Assembly (NCBI RefSeq): GCF_001442535.1
Contig: NZ_CP013141.1
Location: forward strand, 3,809,987 to 3,873,986
Source of the DNA: Lysobacter antibioticus
GTDB lineage: Bacteria; Pseudomonadota; Gammaproteobacteria; Xanthomonadales; Xanthomonadaceae
DNA: 64,000 nucleotides
Direction: 5' to 3'
This document shows, piece after piece, positions 18,412-27,444 of the stretch. Made by a program: the position numbers and the translations under genes. A model generated the notes under the pieces. It saw nothing but the letters and a program-made list of their open reading frames with translations, searched no databases and was not told the origin of the DNA. Each line of letters opens with the position of its first letter. Position 1 is the stretch's first letter.

Positions 18412-20481
18412 TCAGTGTCCGGGACCGCCGCGCGGCGGATCGAGCGCGCGCATCGGGCAGTTCGCGCCGATCTTGCGGTATTCGCGGGTCAGCGCCGCCT
18501 GCAGGTGCACCGCGGCGATGGCGTTGCCGCTCTGCAGGGCGAGCAGGCGCGCGTGCATGACCACGTTGCGCCACTGGCCGCCGCTTAGCGCGCAGCGGCT
18601 GGCGGCGTCCTGCAACCAGCTTTCGTCGCAGGCGTCGCTGCCCAGGTGCAAGCGCAGGATCTCGTAGCGTCGCCAGGCATCCGGGGCGCGGAAGTTCACC
18701 ACCACGTCCATGCGCCGTGCGAAGGCGCGGTCGATGCGGTCGGCGGCATTGCTGGTGACCAGCAGGATGCCTTCGAAGGACTCGATGCGCTGCAGCAGGA
18801 AATTGGTCTCGAGGTTGGCGTAGCGGTCGTGCGAGGAGCCGACCTCGGTGCGGTTGGCCATCAGCGCATCGCCTTCGTCGAGCAGCAGCACCACGTCGAG
18901 TTCTTCCGCCGCGCTCAAGGCATGGTCGAGGTTCTTCTCGGTTTCGCCAAGGTATTTGTTGACCGTGGCCGACAGGTCGATGCGATAGACGTCCTTGCCG
19001 AGCTCGGCCGCCAGCAGGCGCGCGGCCAGGGTCTTGCCGGTGCCGCTGGCGCCGGCGAACAGGGCGCGCACGCCGACCCCGTGCATCGCCACCTCGGCCG
19101 ACCCGCTTGCGAGCGGTTCGCGCCAACGGCAGCGCGTCGCCAGTGCGTCGATCTCTTCGCGGGTGGCGTCGTCGACGATCAGGTCGTCGAGCGAGCCGGC
19201 CGCTTGCAGGCGCGTGGCCAGAGTTTCCAGGCGCGCGGTCTGCAGGCTGCGGCAGGCGCGGCGCAGGTCGTCGTGTTGCGGACGCTCGCGCTGGGCGAGG
19301 CGTGCGAACGCGTTCGCCGCCGCCGCGACCTGGCGCACGTGGCCGCTGGACAGGCGCATGCGCCCGGACAGGTCGGCCAGGGTCTCGACCGATTGCTCGG
19401 GCAGGCAGCACGACCAATGGCGTTGCCGTTGCGCCGGGCCGGGCAGCGGCAGTTCGATGTCGAGCATCGGCCGGCGGTCTTCGCAGGCCCACGCGCCGTG
19501 ACGGCCGGTGACCACGAACAAGGGCGTGTCGACCAGCGGCAGCGGTGCCAGGCGCCGGGTTTCGCCGGGCGAGGAATCGGCTTCGACGACCGGCAGCGCG
19601 TCGAGCATCGCCGCCAGGGTGCCGAACAGACGCCAGCGCGTTTCGTCTTCGAACACCGCTTCGCTGGCGATCAGCAGGTCTTTGTCGAGGGCGTGGGCGA
19701 GTGCGCCGGCGAGGGTCTTGCGGCCGTTGTGGATCGGGCCGCGGATCAACAGCGCCGGTGCGCTCGCGCCGGTGCGCAGGGCGTCGAGGATGGCCTGGCC
19801 GTCGAGGGTGGCGACCGGGGCGATGTAGTCGCTCAACTGCGGCAGTTGCGCGTGGGCGACATGGCGCAGCCAGCGCGTCGAACTGAGTTCGCCGCGCAGG
19901 CCGTCCCACACCGCCAGGGTCACGCTCGGGGTCCAGTCCGGACGCGGCGCTTCCGGATTGGACAACTGCACCAGGCCGTGTTCGATCAGACTTTGCAGCG
20001 ACTTGCGCACTTGGTCGATGCGGTCGTCGCCGTCGCCGCGGTCGCGCCACCAGGCCATCAGCAGGCCGAAGCTCGGCCGGTTGTCGCGCCGCTGCGCCTG
20101 CTCGAACACCAGGCCGAAACGCGGGTCTTCCTCGATCAGGCCGACCGCCAGCAGCAGCTCGACGTCGAGCGGGTTCAAGCCGGCGCGGCGCAGGGCCAAC
20201 AACGGCAAGCGCTGCGCCTGCGCTTCGGCGCGGCCTTCCCATTCGCTCAAGGCGGCTTTCCAGCGGTTCGACAAGGACGGGCCGGCGGCGATTTCGCGCT
20301 CGATCTCTTCGAGGTAATCGGCGAGGAAGGGGTAGGCCTGCACGGCGTCGTCGATGTCGCCGTCGGTGCAAGCCTCGGCGATGCTCGCGATCACCCCGTA
20401 CAGCGCCAGCTTGAGGTGTGCCGGCGCGGTGAACGGCGTTTCGGCGAAGGCGATGGCGCTCGGAGCGAGGAAGGCGTTCAT
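18412..20481 (-). CDS. eCIS AAA+ ATPase (Afp15/Pvc15-like)
   Basis: This 689-aa ATPase is of the type conserved in eCIS clusters, where it is needed for particle assembly or cargo handling. The C-terminal AAA module has Walker A GASGTGKT near residue 475, Walker B VVLLLDEGDAL near 545, sensor-1 LLVTSNAADRID, and the arginine-finger region AFARRMD. The N-terminal 430 residues contain a second, degenerate P-loop-like region (IRGPIHNGRKTLAGALA) and helical regions, the two-lobed layout typical of Pvc15. The start ATG at 20481 has GAGGG upstream. Genes on either side are spaced by 2 and 9 bp. Confidence 0.88.
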   Translation of the reverse strand: MNAFLAPSAIAFAETPFTAPAHLKLALYGVIASIAEACTDGDIDDAVQAYPFLADYLEEIEREIAAGPSLSNRWKAALSEWEGRAEAQAQRLPLLALRRAGLNPLDVELLLAVGLIEEDPRFGLVFEQAQRRDNRPSFGLLMAWWRDRGDGDDRIDQVRKSLQSLIEHGLVQLSNPEAPRPDWTPSVTLAVWDGLRGELSSTRWLRHVAHAQLPQLSDYIAPVATLDGQAILDALRTGASAPALLIRGPIHNGRKTLAGALAHALDKDLLIASEAVFEDETRWRLFGTLAAMLDALPVVEADSSPGETRRLAPLPLVDTPLFVVTGRHGAWACEDRRPMLDIELPLPGPAQRQRHWSCCLPEQSVETLADLSGRMRLSSGHVRQVAAAANAFARLAQRERPQHDDLRRACRSLQTARLETLATRLQAAGSLDDLIVDDATREEIDALATRCRWREPLASGSAEVAMHGVGVRALFAGASGTGKTLAARLLAAELGKDVYRIDLSATVNKYLGETEKNLDHALSAAEELDVVLLLDEGDALMANRTEVGSSHDRYANLETNFLLQRIESFEGILLVTSNAADRIDRAFARRMDVVVNFRAPDAWRRYEILRLHLGSDACDESWLQDAASRCALSGGQWRNVVMHARLLALQSGNAIAAVHLQAALTREYRKIGANCPMRALDPPRGGPGH

Positions 20482-20490
20482 GCGCGGCCC

Positions 20491-22560
20491 TCAGACGAAT
20501 CGGAACCGGACGCTGCGGCCGGCGGCCGGAATCCAGCCGGGATCGCGGTCGAGCCCGGCCAGGCGCAGACATAAGGGCAGCGTATCCAGCGACAGGCGCA
20601 CCTCGACGTCGACCAGGTTGCAATGCAGTTGCGCTCGATGACGACAGACGAGGGTGGGGATATCGCCGTGGTCGACGGCGAGCGCGCGCGCCAGGCGCGC
20701 TTCCAGGTAGCTGAGCAGGTAATGCAGCCAGCGGCGGTTGCGTTGGCGCGGCGAGGGCGGCGGCAGGTCCGGCATGCGAACGAGCCTGGCCGCCTCCAGC
20801 CCAGCGCATTCCGCGCACCAGTCGGCGGCCTGCGCGGCCGGAGTCGATGCGGTGCGACGCGGCAAATCGGCGAGCACGAAGCCCTGCGGGTGCCACAGCC
20901 GCAAGCGTCGCGTACCGGCGTGGTAGGCGACCGTGTCGACCGCATCCCAAGGCTGCAGCCACGCCTCGTCGATGGTCCAGTCGAGCGGTGCGACGAAGTC
21001 GTATGCGGGCGCTTGCTGCGGTTCGCGGCCGGCCAGGTCGGCCAACAGCCGCCACAGCGGGTCGCGGCGAAATTCCGCGCCGAACCAGGCCTCGCCGATC
21101 AGCGCCAGCCAGTTCCATGGCGACAAGGCCAGGCCGCGCGCACGCGGCATGCTGAAATCGCCGTACAACTCCAGCGCCAAGGCGGCGTTGAGCAGGTACA
21201 GCAGACCGCCGTAGTCGCTGTCGACCTGCATGCCGCCAGTGTTGAAGGTCGTCTGCGGCGTGGTCCCGGGCGGTGCCGGTTCGACGTCGCTGGCGGCCTC
21301 GAGTCGAGCAGGCTCCGTGGCGGTCGCAGGTGCGAGCGTTTCGCTCGCGGCCGCCGCATTCGCGATCACGAAGGCCGTGTGGTCGGTACCGGCCACGGAT
21401 TGCGCTGCAACCAGCGCTGGCGACAGCTTGCGTTTGCCGCGCTCGGCTGCCGGTTCGTTGTTCGGCGGCGTCGATGAATCGCACATGGGCGGCGTCGGTG
21501 CATCCGATACGATGCGCGCGGCGTCCGCGGTCGCGGCTGGGATGGCGCGCACGGACGATGCGATCGTTGCGCCCGTAGCCGTCGGTGCAGCGAGCGGGGT
21601 CGTGGCGCCGGGTTGCGAGTTCGACGCGGCTGTTGAGTGCGGCGCCGGCAACAGCGACTTCATCGGCGCCGCCGCCGTGCGCGATTGCGTCCACCTCGTT
21701 ACCGCATCGGCGAAGGACGCGCTGCGCAGCCAGCCCGGTTCGCGCAGCGCGGCCAGGGCGAAGGCGAGCAGGCGCAGTGTGGTCGGCCGCAGTGCTGCGT
21801 TGCGCAGTTCGGGTAGCGCGGCGAGCAGGCGGGTGTCGTCGCGACGCGATGCCGGCGTGCGGCTGCTTGCGTCTGGCTCGGACCGAACGCCTGCATCGGC
21901 CCCGGGCGGACGATGCGATGCCTCGGACGGATCCGAAGCGACGCTCGTCAGGACGGCTGCGGCCTTCGCAGACTCGGGGGTGGCAGCGAACGCCAGGGCG
22001 AGCGGTGCGTCGTAATCCCGTGCCAGCGCCGTCAGGGCGCGCCTCGCATCGCCGTCGTGCAAGCGCGACAGCCAGGCCGCGGCGTCGCCGTTGGGTGCCA
22101 GCAGATTCAGCGTGGTCGCCACCTGTTGGCCGTGGCCGAGTAACTGCTCGCGCAGCCACTCGTCGACCGCGGCTCGGCCCAGCACGGTGCGCCACCACCA
22201 ACGCTGCGAGACGTGGCCGCGCAACCAGTCCCGGATCAGGCAGGCGGCCAGTTCGCCTTCGTCGAACCAGACCGCGTCGGCGCTTGCCGCGCCGTCGTCG
22301 CGCCAAGGGCGTTTCGCGTAGCGTTGCTGCTCGCGCAGGGCTTGCGCCACGCGCGGGCCGAAGGCGGCCATGGAATGAGGCCCGGTCTGCAGCTTGCGCA
22401 CCAGCAACAGTGCGTTCGGCGGCAGCTCGCTCAGGCTCCAATCGACCGCGGCCAAAGCCCGCTCCAGGCCCTGCCGGGCCCGCAGCGTGTCGCGCTCCGC
22501 ACTGCGCAGCCTGACGCTGCGCAGTTGGTTCGAATCGCATCGCGAGTCGATTCGGAGCAT
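20491..22560 (-). CDS. Conserved eCIS-associated protein of unknown function
   Basis: This 689-aa protein is adjacent to the AAA+ ATPase gene. The N-terminal 250 residues are helical and Arg-rich. A low-complexity Ala/Pro/Thr segment (about residues 290-440) follows. The C-terminal region has the recognisable pattern DSDYGGLLYLLNAALALELYGDF, in which a GGLLYLLN helix begins a conserved block, and ends in a beta strand SVRFRFV. The YGGLxYLxN block recalls proteins that sit next to the ATPase in other eCIS loci, but I cannot name a function. It is not clearly related to the CIS tape-measure family. Confidence 0.6.
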   Translation of the reverse strand: MLRIDSRCDSNQLRSVRLRSAERDTLRARQGLERALAAVDWSLSELPPNALLLVRKLQTGPHSMAAFGPRVAQALREQQRYAKRPWRDDGAASADAVWFDEGELAACLIRDWLRGHVSQRWWWRTVLGRAAVDEWLREQLLGHGQQVATTLNLLAPNGDAAAWLSRLHDGDARRALTALARDYDAPLALAFAATPESAKAAAVLTSVASDPSEASHRPPGADAGVRSEPDASSRTPASRRDDTRLLAALPELRNAALRPTTLRLLAFALAALREPGWLRSASFADAVTRWTQSRTAAAPMKSLLPAPHSTAASNSQPGATTPLAAPTATGATIASSVRAIPAATADAARIVSDAPTPPMCDSSTPPNNEPAAERGKRKLSPALVAAQSVAGTDHTAFVIANAAAASETLAPATATEPARLEAASDVEPAPPGTTPQTTFNTGGMQVDSDYGGLLYLLNAALALELYGDFSMPRARGLALSPWNWLALIGEAWFGAEFRRDPLWRLLADLAGREPQQAPAYDFVAPLDWTIDEAWLQPWDAVDTVAYHAGTRRLRLWHPQGFVLADLPRRTASTPAAQAADWCAECAGLEAARLVRMPDLPPPSPRQRNRRWLHYLLSYLEARLARALAVDHGDIPTLVCRHRAQLHCNLVDVEVRLSLDTLPLCLRLAGLDRDPGWIPAAGRSVRFRFV

Positions 22561-22584
22561 GCGGGCCTCGGCGGGTCGCGGCGT

Positions 22585-25089
22585 CTACTTGCGCCGCAAC
22601 AACAAGAACAGCACCAGCAACAACAGAATCAGGATCAGCCACCACCAGCGCTTCCACCACGGCTCGTGCGTGGGCGGTTCGGTGCCGGTGCTCAGGCTCG
22701 ACAGCGGGCCGTCGCGCAGGACCTGGTCGGCGAATACGATGCTGACCTTGGGGTCGTCGCCGGGGGCGAGTCCGCCCACCTTGATCGTGTACTCGCCGGT
22801 AAGGCCGTTGTCGGTCGGCGCGCCGGCGATCGTGCCGGCATCGATCTTGACGTTGAAGCCGCCTTCATGGCCGGGGCCGACGTAGTTGCCGAACTTGTCG
22901 CGCGGGGTAATCACGATCACCGCATTGGCGCTGCGTGGTTCGCGCTGCACGCGCACCGCCGAATCCTTCGCGGTCGGGATCACCGGCACCTGGCGCTCGG
23001 CGAGGTCGCGGCGGCGGATCGTACCGGTGCGCGGGTCGTTCCAGTCGTACTCGATGCGGATGCGGTAACGGCCGCCGACGTTGGTGGCGTCGAACTTGCC
23101 TTCGTAGCGGCCATTGCCGACATGCTTGAGTTCGATCGCATCGCCGACCGGCTTGGGTTCGATTTTATCCAGCAGGCCGGCGGTGCGGATCAGCTGGTCG
23201 AGCTTCATCGACAGCGGCGAGGTGTCGTTGCGGACCTCGCCGTCGATCGGCTTGGCGCCGGCGTCGTGCAGCAGGGTGCCAAGGTTGGCGCCGGGGCGTT
23301 CGATGATCGCGCGCACGGCGCCGGCCGGCAGGTCGGCGAGCGGGCCGTGCTCCCAGCCGATTTCGGCGACGACGCCGATCGGGCTGGCGGTGCCGAGGCG
23401 CGGGGTTTCGGTGACGCGCGCGCCCAGGCGGCTTTCCACGCCGTAGGCCGACAACTGGTACTTCAGGCCGGCGGTGCCGAATTGCCGCACGGTCACCTTC
23501 CAGTCGCCGGCCGGACCGGCCTGGGGAATGTTGACGGTGGCGACGCGGAAGTTCGGTCCGCTGGCGTTCTGAATGGCGGTGGTCATGTTGCCGTCGGGGC
23601 GGCGGATCTCCAGCCCCGCTTCACGGGCGCTGCCCTCCCAGCTCAGCACGAAAGTGACGCGGGTCAGCGAGGGGTCGACGATGAAGTCGAACGGCGTCGA
23701 CGCCGGCGTGCCGGCGGCCAGATCGCCGAGCGTGCGATCCAGCAGCGACACCGTACCGCCCTTGAGGTGAGTCACCAGGTTGTCGACGAAGCTGTTGTCC
23801 ATCGCCACGCCGTTGTTCGGGAACGCCGAACGGCCGGCGGTTTCGCCGGAGATTTCGTCGAGCAGTTCGGCGCTCGCGGCCATGCCGCCTTCGCCGAGGC
23901 CGATGGTGAAGATCGGGCCGCGCGGCAGCACATCGCGAGCGAGGATGCCGCCGTTCAAGGTCAGCAGCGCGCTGCTCGGCATTGCGGCGGCGACCGCGCA
24001 TTTGTCGAGATAAGTGGTGCCCGGCGGCTTGCCCGGATAGGGCTTTTCGACCGGCGCCAACACCTCGCCCTGGCGCGAGATGCACGGTGGGTTGTTCTGC
24101 TCGCCGTCGGTGAACAGCACGACGGCGGTATCGCCGACCAGTTGTTCGACCGGTGCCAGACGCGCGCGTCCCATGGTGGTGCCGGCACCGATCGAGGTGC
24201 CGCCGATGTAGGTGTTGTCGACCAGGCCGGCCGCGACCGGCGCGGCCCAGGGCGCGGCGATGGCGCCGCGTTGCTTGAAGAAGTTGAGGCCGTCGAGCGG
24301 CGATTCGACCGCGGTGCCGCCGAACAGGACCATGCCGAGCCTATCGTCGGCATGGCCTTCGGAGGAGATCGTCGCCGGCGGCGGTGGCGCGCCGACCGCG
24401 TCCCAGACCGAGGCGAACAACTGCACCGAGGACTTCAAGCGGTCCCAGCGCTTGTCCGGCGAACCGGGAATGACCCAGTCCATGCTCGGCGACTTGTCGA
24501 GCACCAGCACGATATTGAGCGGCAGGCGGCCGAGATAGGCGACGCCGCCGCCGGAAATCGAGGGCCGGCTGGTCGGCACCCGCACATAGGCCACGTCGCA
24601 GGACGCATCCGACGGCGCCATGAAGCTGGTGATGCGATAGCCCCTGCCGGCGCCGAAGGTAAAACCGGTCAGTTCCAGGGTGATCGACAAGCCGGCCGGG
24701 GTGATGGTCGGCGCGCAGAAATTACCCGGGAACACGCTCTTGTAGGTGATGTCGAGGCGGGCGCGCTGAGTGCCGCTGATGCGCGTCACCGTGGCGATGT
24801 CGCCGGTCGGGCTGACCCCGACCGCCTTGCAGGCGACGCCGGCGCAACCGGCGTCGGCGACCGCGATGCTGGTGCCGTCGACGGAGATCGTCGATCCGCC
24901 GCCGATCGAGGCGGCATCGAACTCGATCGCCGACATGGCGGTCTGCATGGTCGGCGGGCTGGGCCCGCGCGAAGGCACCTGCAAGGTCAGGGTCTGGGCC
25001 CACGCGGCGGACGAGCCGATCGCCAGCAGTCCGCCGAGCAACCAAGACGCGGCGCGGGGAAAACGCATAGGACGTGTCATGCGTGTCAT
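22585..25089 (-). CDS. Exported VWA-domain protein with C-terminal membrane anchor
   Basis: This 834-aa protein has a Sec signal peptide (AASWLLGGLLAIGSSAAWA, cut before QT). Its von Willebrand factor A domain has an intact MIDAS site: DKSPSM near residue 195, a Thr in GGTSIGAGTT, and FTDGEQN. Beta-sandwich repeats follow, and the C-terminus is a Trp-flanked transmembrane helix (LILILLLLVLFLLLRRK). VWA domains make metal-dependent protein contacts. A protein that crosses the inner membrane inside an eCIS operon is unusual, because eCIS particles assemble in the cytoplasm. It may present a docking platform or be a surface component. AGGAG precedes the ATG at 25089 by 5 bases. Confidence 0.8.
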   Translation of the reverse strand: MTRMTRPMRFPRAASWLLGGLLAIGSSAAWAQTLTLQVPSRGPSPPTMQTAMSAIEFDAASIGGGSTISVDGTSIAVADAGCAGVACKAVGVSPTGDIATVTRISGTQRARLDITYKSVFPGNFCAPTITPAGLSITLELTGFTFGAGRGYRITSFMAPSDASCDVAYVRVPTSRPSISGGGVAYLGRLPLNIVLVLDKSPSMDWVIPGSPDKRWDRLKSSVQLFASVWDAVGAPPPPATISSEGHADDRLGMVLFGGTAVESPLDGLNFFKQRGAIAAPWAAPVAAGLVDNTYIGGTSIGAGTTMGRARLAPVEQLVGDTAVVLFTDGEQNNPPCISRQGEVLAPVEKPYPGKPPGTTYLDKCAVAAAMPSSALLTLNGGILARDVLPRGPIFTIGLGEGGMAASAELLDEISGETAGRSAFPNNGVAMDNSFVDNLVTHLKGGTVSLLDRTLGDLAAGTPASTPFDFIVDPSLTRVTFVLSWEGSAREAGLEIRRPDGNMTTAIQNASGPNFRVATVNIPQAGPAGDWKVTVRQFGTAGLKYQLSAYGVESRLGARVTETPRLGTASPIGVVAEIGWEHGPLADLPAGAVRAIIERPGANLGTLLHDAGAKPIDGEVRNDTSPLSMKLDQLIRTAGLLDKIEPKPVGDAIELKHVGNGRYEGKFDATNVGGRYRIRIEYDWNDPRTGTIRRRDLAERQVPVIPTAKDSAVRVQREPRSANAVIVITPRDKFGNYVGPGHEGGFNVKIDAGTIAGAPTDNGLTGEYTIKVGGLAPGDDPKVSIVFADQVLRDGPLSSLSTGTEPPTHEPWWKRWWWLILILLLLVLFLLLRRK

Positions 25090-25103
25090 GGAACTCTCCT
25101 GGT

Positions 25104-26060
25104 TCAGGCGCCCACTACGTTGAAGGTGCCGGTGTATGCGATGTCGCTGAAGCCGGGGACCGAAACGATCACGGTCGCCGCAACCACGGGGCCTTGCGGT
25201 ATGTCGGGGAAGTTGGGCACGGTGGCGACGATGGTGGTCGCGTTGGCGCTGACGATCGCCGCGGTGGTGCCGCGTATGCGCACTTGCGCGGCCGCGGTGA
25301 AATTGGTGCCGGTGATGGTGATGTTGTTGCCTTCGAGCTGGGCGGCCGGCGTGACGTTGGTGATCGTGGGCTGCGCCGCCACCGGTGCGGTGACGGTGAT
25401 CTGGGTCGTCGCCGGCGTGCCGTTCGGCGTCACGATGCGGATGGTGACGCCGGCCAGGGGCGGTGCGCCGCCGGTCGCGGGCGCGCCGGGAATGCCGGCC
25501 GGCACGACCACGAGCAGGCGCCGGGTCGGATCGACCGGGTCGGGATTCACCGAGGCCGCCGGCACGTTGTTGAAGGTCACCGTGTTCTGCGCCGCGGTGG
25601 CGCTGAAATTGGTGCCGACGATCGCCAGCGGCGTGTTCACCGCGAAGCTGGTCGAGGCCACGCCGCTGACGGTTTCGGTGCGCGAGATGGTCGGCGGCTG
25701 ATTGCCCGGATTCGGCACGCTGCCGGCGGCGCGCGACACCACCAGGTTGATCGGCGTGCCCGGCGCCACGCGCATCTGCGCCGGCGGGCTCTGGTTGAGC
25801 ACCACCAGGTTGGCGTTGGCGGCGGCGAGCGGGTCGACCGCGGCGCCGGCGACATCGAGGGTAAAGCCGAGGGTGAGCTGGCGCCCGGGTTGCAGCAGGA
25901 TCGCGCGGGCCTCGCTCAACAGCGAGCCGAACAGGTTCGGCACCGTTTGCGTACCGCCTCCGGGGCCGCCGCCCTGCAATTGCGCGAGCGCATCCAGGAT
26001 CGCGTTGATCAGGTCCGATGACATCACATCGCCGGGCTGTACCTGTGAGGGAAGTGCCAT
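25104..26060 (-). CDS. IPT/TIG-domain eCIS-associated protein
   Basis: This 318-aa protein without signal peptide has two or more IPT/TIG-type immunoglobulin-like repeats: LAIVGTNFSATAAQNTVTF near residue 150 and ITNVTPAAQLEGNNITITG near 240. A PASTA-like beta region precedes them, and a helical N-terminus (MSSDLINAILDALAQLQ) contains a Gly/Gln linker. IPT/TIG repeats are common in surface fibres and adhesins. Here the protein could be a fibre or decoration subunit of the particle, which would fill the missing Afp13-type role; that is inference from position. AGGAG precedes the ATG. Confidence 0.65.
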   Translation of the reverse strand: MALPSQVQPGDVMSSDLINAILDALAQLQGGGPGGGTQTVPNLFGSLLSEARAILLQPGRQLTLGFTLDVAGAAVDPLAAANANLVVLNQSPPAQMRVAPGTPINLVVSRAAGSVPNPGNQPPTISRTETVSGVASTSFAVNTPLAIVGTNFSATAAQNTVTFNNVPAASVNPDPVDPTRRLLVVVPAGIPGAPATGGAPPLAGVTIRIVTPNGTPATTQITVTAPVAAQPTITNVTPAAQLEGNNITITGTNFTAAAQVRIRGTTAAIVSANATTIVATVPNFPDIPQGPVVAATVIVSVPGFSDIAYTGTFNVVGA

Positions 26061-26081
26061 GGAAGTTCTCCTGAGTGCTGT

Positions 26082-27437
26082 CTATGGGGCGCCGCAGCAG
26101 CCGGCCAGGTTGCTGTAGTCCAGGCGCGCCATGTCGAACCGCGCGACCGCGATGTCGGGGAGTTGTCCGCTTGCGAAGACCAGCATCGTTTGCACCGGTT
26201 CGCCTTCGCGCGAGGCTTTGACGTTCTGCCAGGGCCGATACACCCAGACGAACTCTTTCTGGTTCACGTCGGTCGGCGTCGAGGCCAGGGCCTGCGCCTG
26301 CAGGGCGCCGAGCAAGCGCGCGTCGATGAAAGGCGTGCTCTGCCCGGAACCCGGCGCGGGCCGGCGCACGATGCCGGTGAAGAAGGTGGTGTCGGAAAAA
26401 CCGCGCAGCGACAGACTGTGCAGCGGCACGATCCCGAACGGCGGCAGGTAGCGGAAGTACTGGGTCGCTATCAAGGCCGAGGGCGCCGCCGACGCGGCGA
26501 GCAGATCGGCCAGGTGCTGCTGGAACTGCGCGCACATCGCATGCGTCTCGACCAGGCGGTGGGCGCGCGCCTGGAATGCGAACGAGGACAGTTCGGCCGG
26601 ATCGAGCGGGTTGCGCTGGAAGGCATAGCCCGACAAGGCATCGGGTTCGAGCAGGCGCCGCCGCACCGCCCAGGTATCGACGAAGTTCAAGCCGGCGCTG
26701 GTCCAGTAGACCAGTGCGAGCGGCACGTCGCAGTCGCTGAGCGCGCTGTCGCGCAGTTCGTCGATCAGACCGTAGTTCGGCGGGTCGTTCTGCCAAGGAT
26801 CGAGCGTGTTGCTGTCGCGGGCCTCGATGCCGAAGCAGCGATACGCCAGGCGGTTGCGGAATTGCGACGAGGACGGGTCGAGGTCGGCGAAGCGCAGTGG
26901 ATTCAGCGCAAGCAGACGGAACTGCACGCCGTCGACGGTGGCGTCGGTGTTGCAGCGCACGTTGCTCGGGTCCAAACCGTTAGTCGGGGCGCGGCCTTCA
27001 CTGGTTTGCGCCGGTGCGATGGTCAGCACGTAGACGCCGGCGCCGGCGACGTAGACGCCGTCGGCGAGCGGATTGCAGTTGGCGAACACGCAGTCGCAGG
27101 CCGCGGCCTCGCCGGCATCGAAACGCCGGGTGAGGGCGACGCTGGTGTCGGCGGTCAGGCACAGGGTCTGGCCGGCGCGATTGACCGCCAGCCCGGCGCG
27201 CACCCGCAACACCGGTGCGTTGACCTGGTCGAGGTCGGCGTCGCGTGCGGCTTCCAGGCCGAAGGCGACGCCGTCGCCGAGCGCCAGCCCGAGCCGTGCG
27301 TCGGCCTCGCGGCGAGCGACCTGCTCGCGGCTCAGGTCCTTGCTGGTGAGCAGGCGCCCGTTGAAGAAGTTGACGCTGCGGATACCGCCTTCTTTGACGG
27401 GTTGTTGCAGCTGCAGGACGTTGTCGAGAGTGCTCAT
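26082..27437 (-). CDS. eCIS-associated protein with NFFNGRLL N-terminus
   Basis: This 451-aa protein of unknown function begins with the conserved segment GGIRSVNFFNGRLLTSKDL followed by REQVARREADARLGLALGDG. This is an N-terminal beta/alpha module seen in proteins of several eCIS loci. Cysteines cluster around residue 120 (CDCVFANCNP) and at the C-terminus (CC). The rest is mixed alpha/beta. It looks like a paralogue of the downstream 489-aa protein in its first 120 residues. It is tightly spaced in the operon (7 bp from the preceding gene's stop). Confidence 0.6.
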   Translation of the reverse strand: MSTLDNVLQLQQPVKEGGIRSVNFFNGRLLTSKDLSREQVARREADARLGLALGDGVAFGLEAARDADLDQVNAPVLRVRAGLAVNRAGQTLCLTADTSVALTRRFDAGEAAACDCVFANCNPLADGVYVAGAGVYVLTIAPAQTSEGRAPTNGLDPSNVRCNTDATVDGVQFRLLALNPLRFADLDPSSSQFRNRLAYRCFGIEARDSNTLDPWQNDPPNYGLIDELRDSALSDCDVPLALVYWTSAGLNFVDTWAVRRRLLEPDALSGYAFQRNPLDPAELSSFAFQARAHRLVETHAMCAQFQQHLADLLAASAAPSALIATQYFRYLPPFGIVPLHSLSLRGFSDTTFFTGIVRRPAPGSGQSTPFIDARLLGALQAQALASTPTDVNQKEFVWVYRPWQNVKASREGEPVQTMLVFASGQLPDIAVARFDMARLDYSNLAGCCGAP

Positions 27438-27444
27438 GGCGGCC

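Noticed and set aside
15233..22660. A 2475-aa minus-strand open frame
   Set aside because: Only its last part (start 18409) is a gene. The upstream portion is a shadow of the ATPase and the 689-aa protein in another frame, with low-complexity Arg/Ala content. The same applies to the long frames 22585-26796, 28940-32533, 11077-14613 and 40211-45022 beyond their chosen starts.
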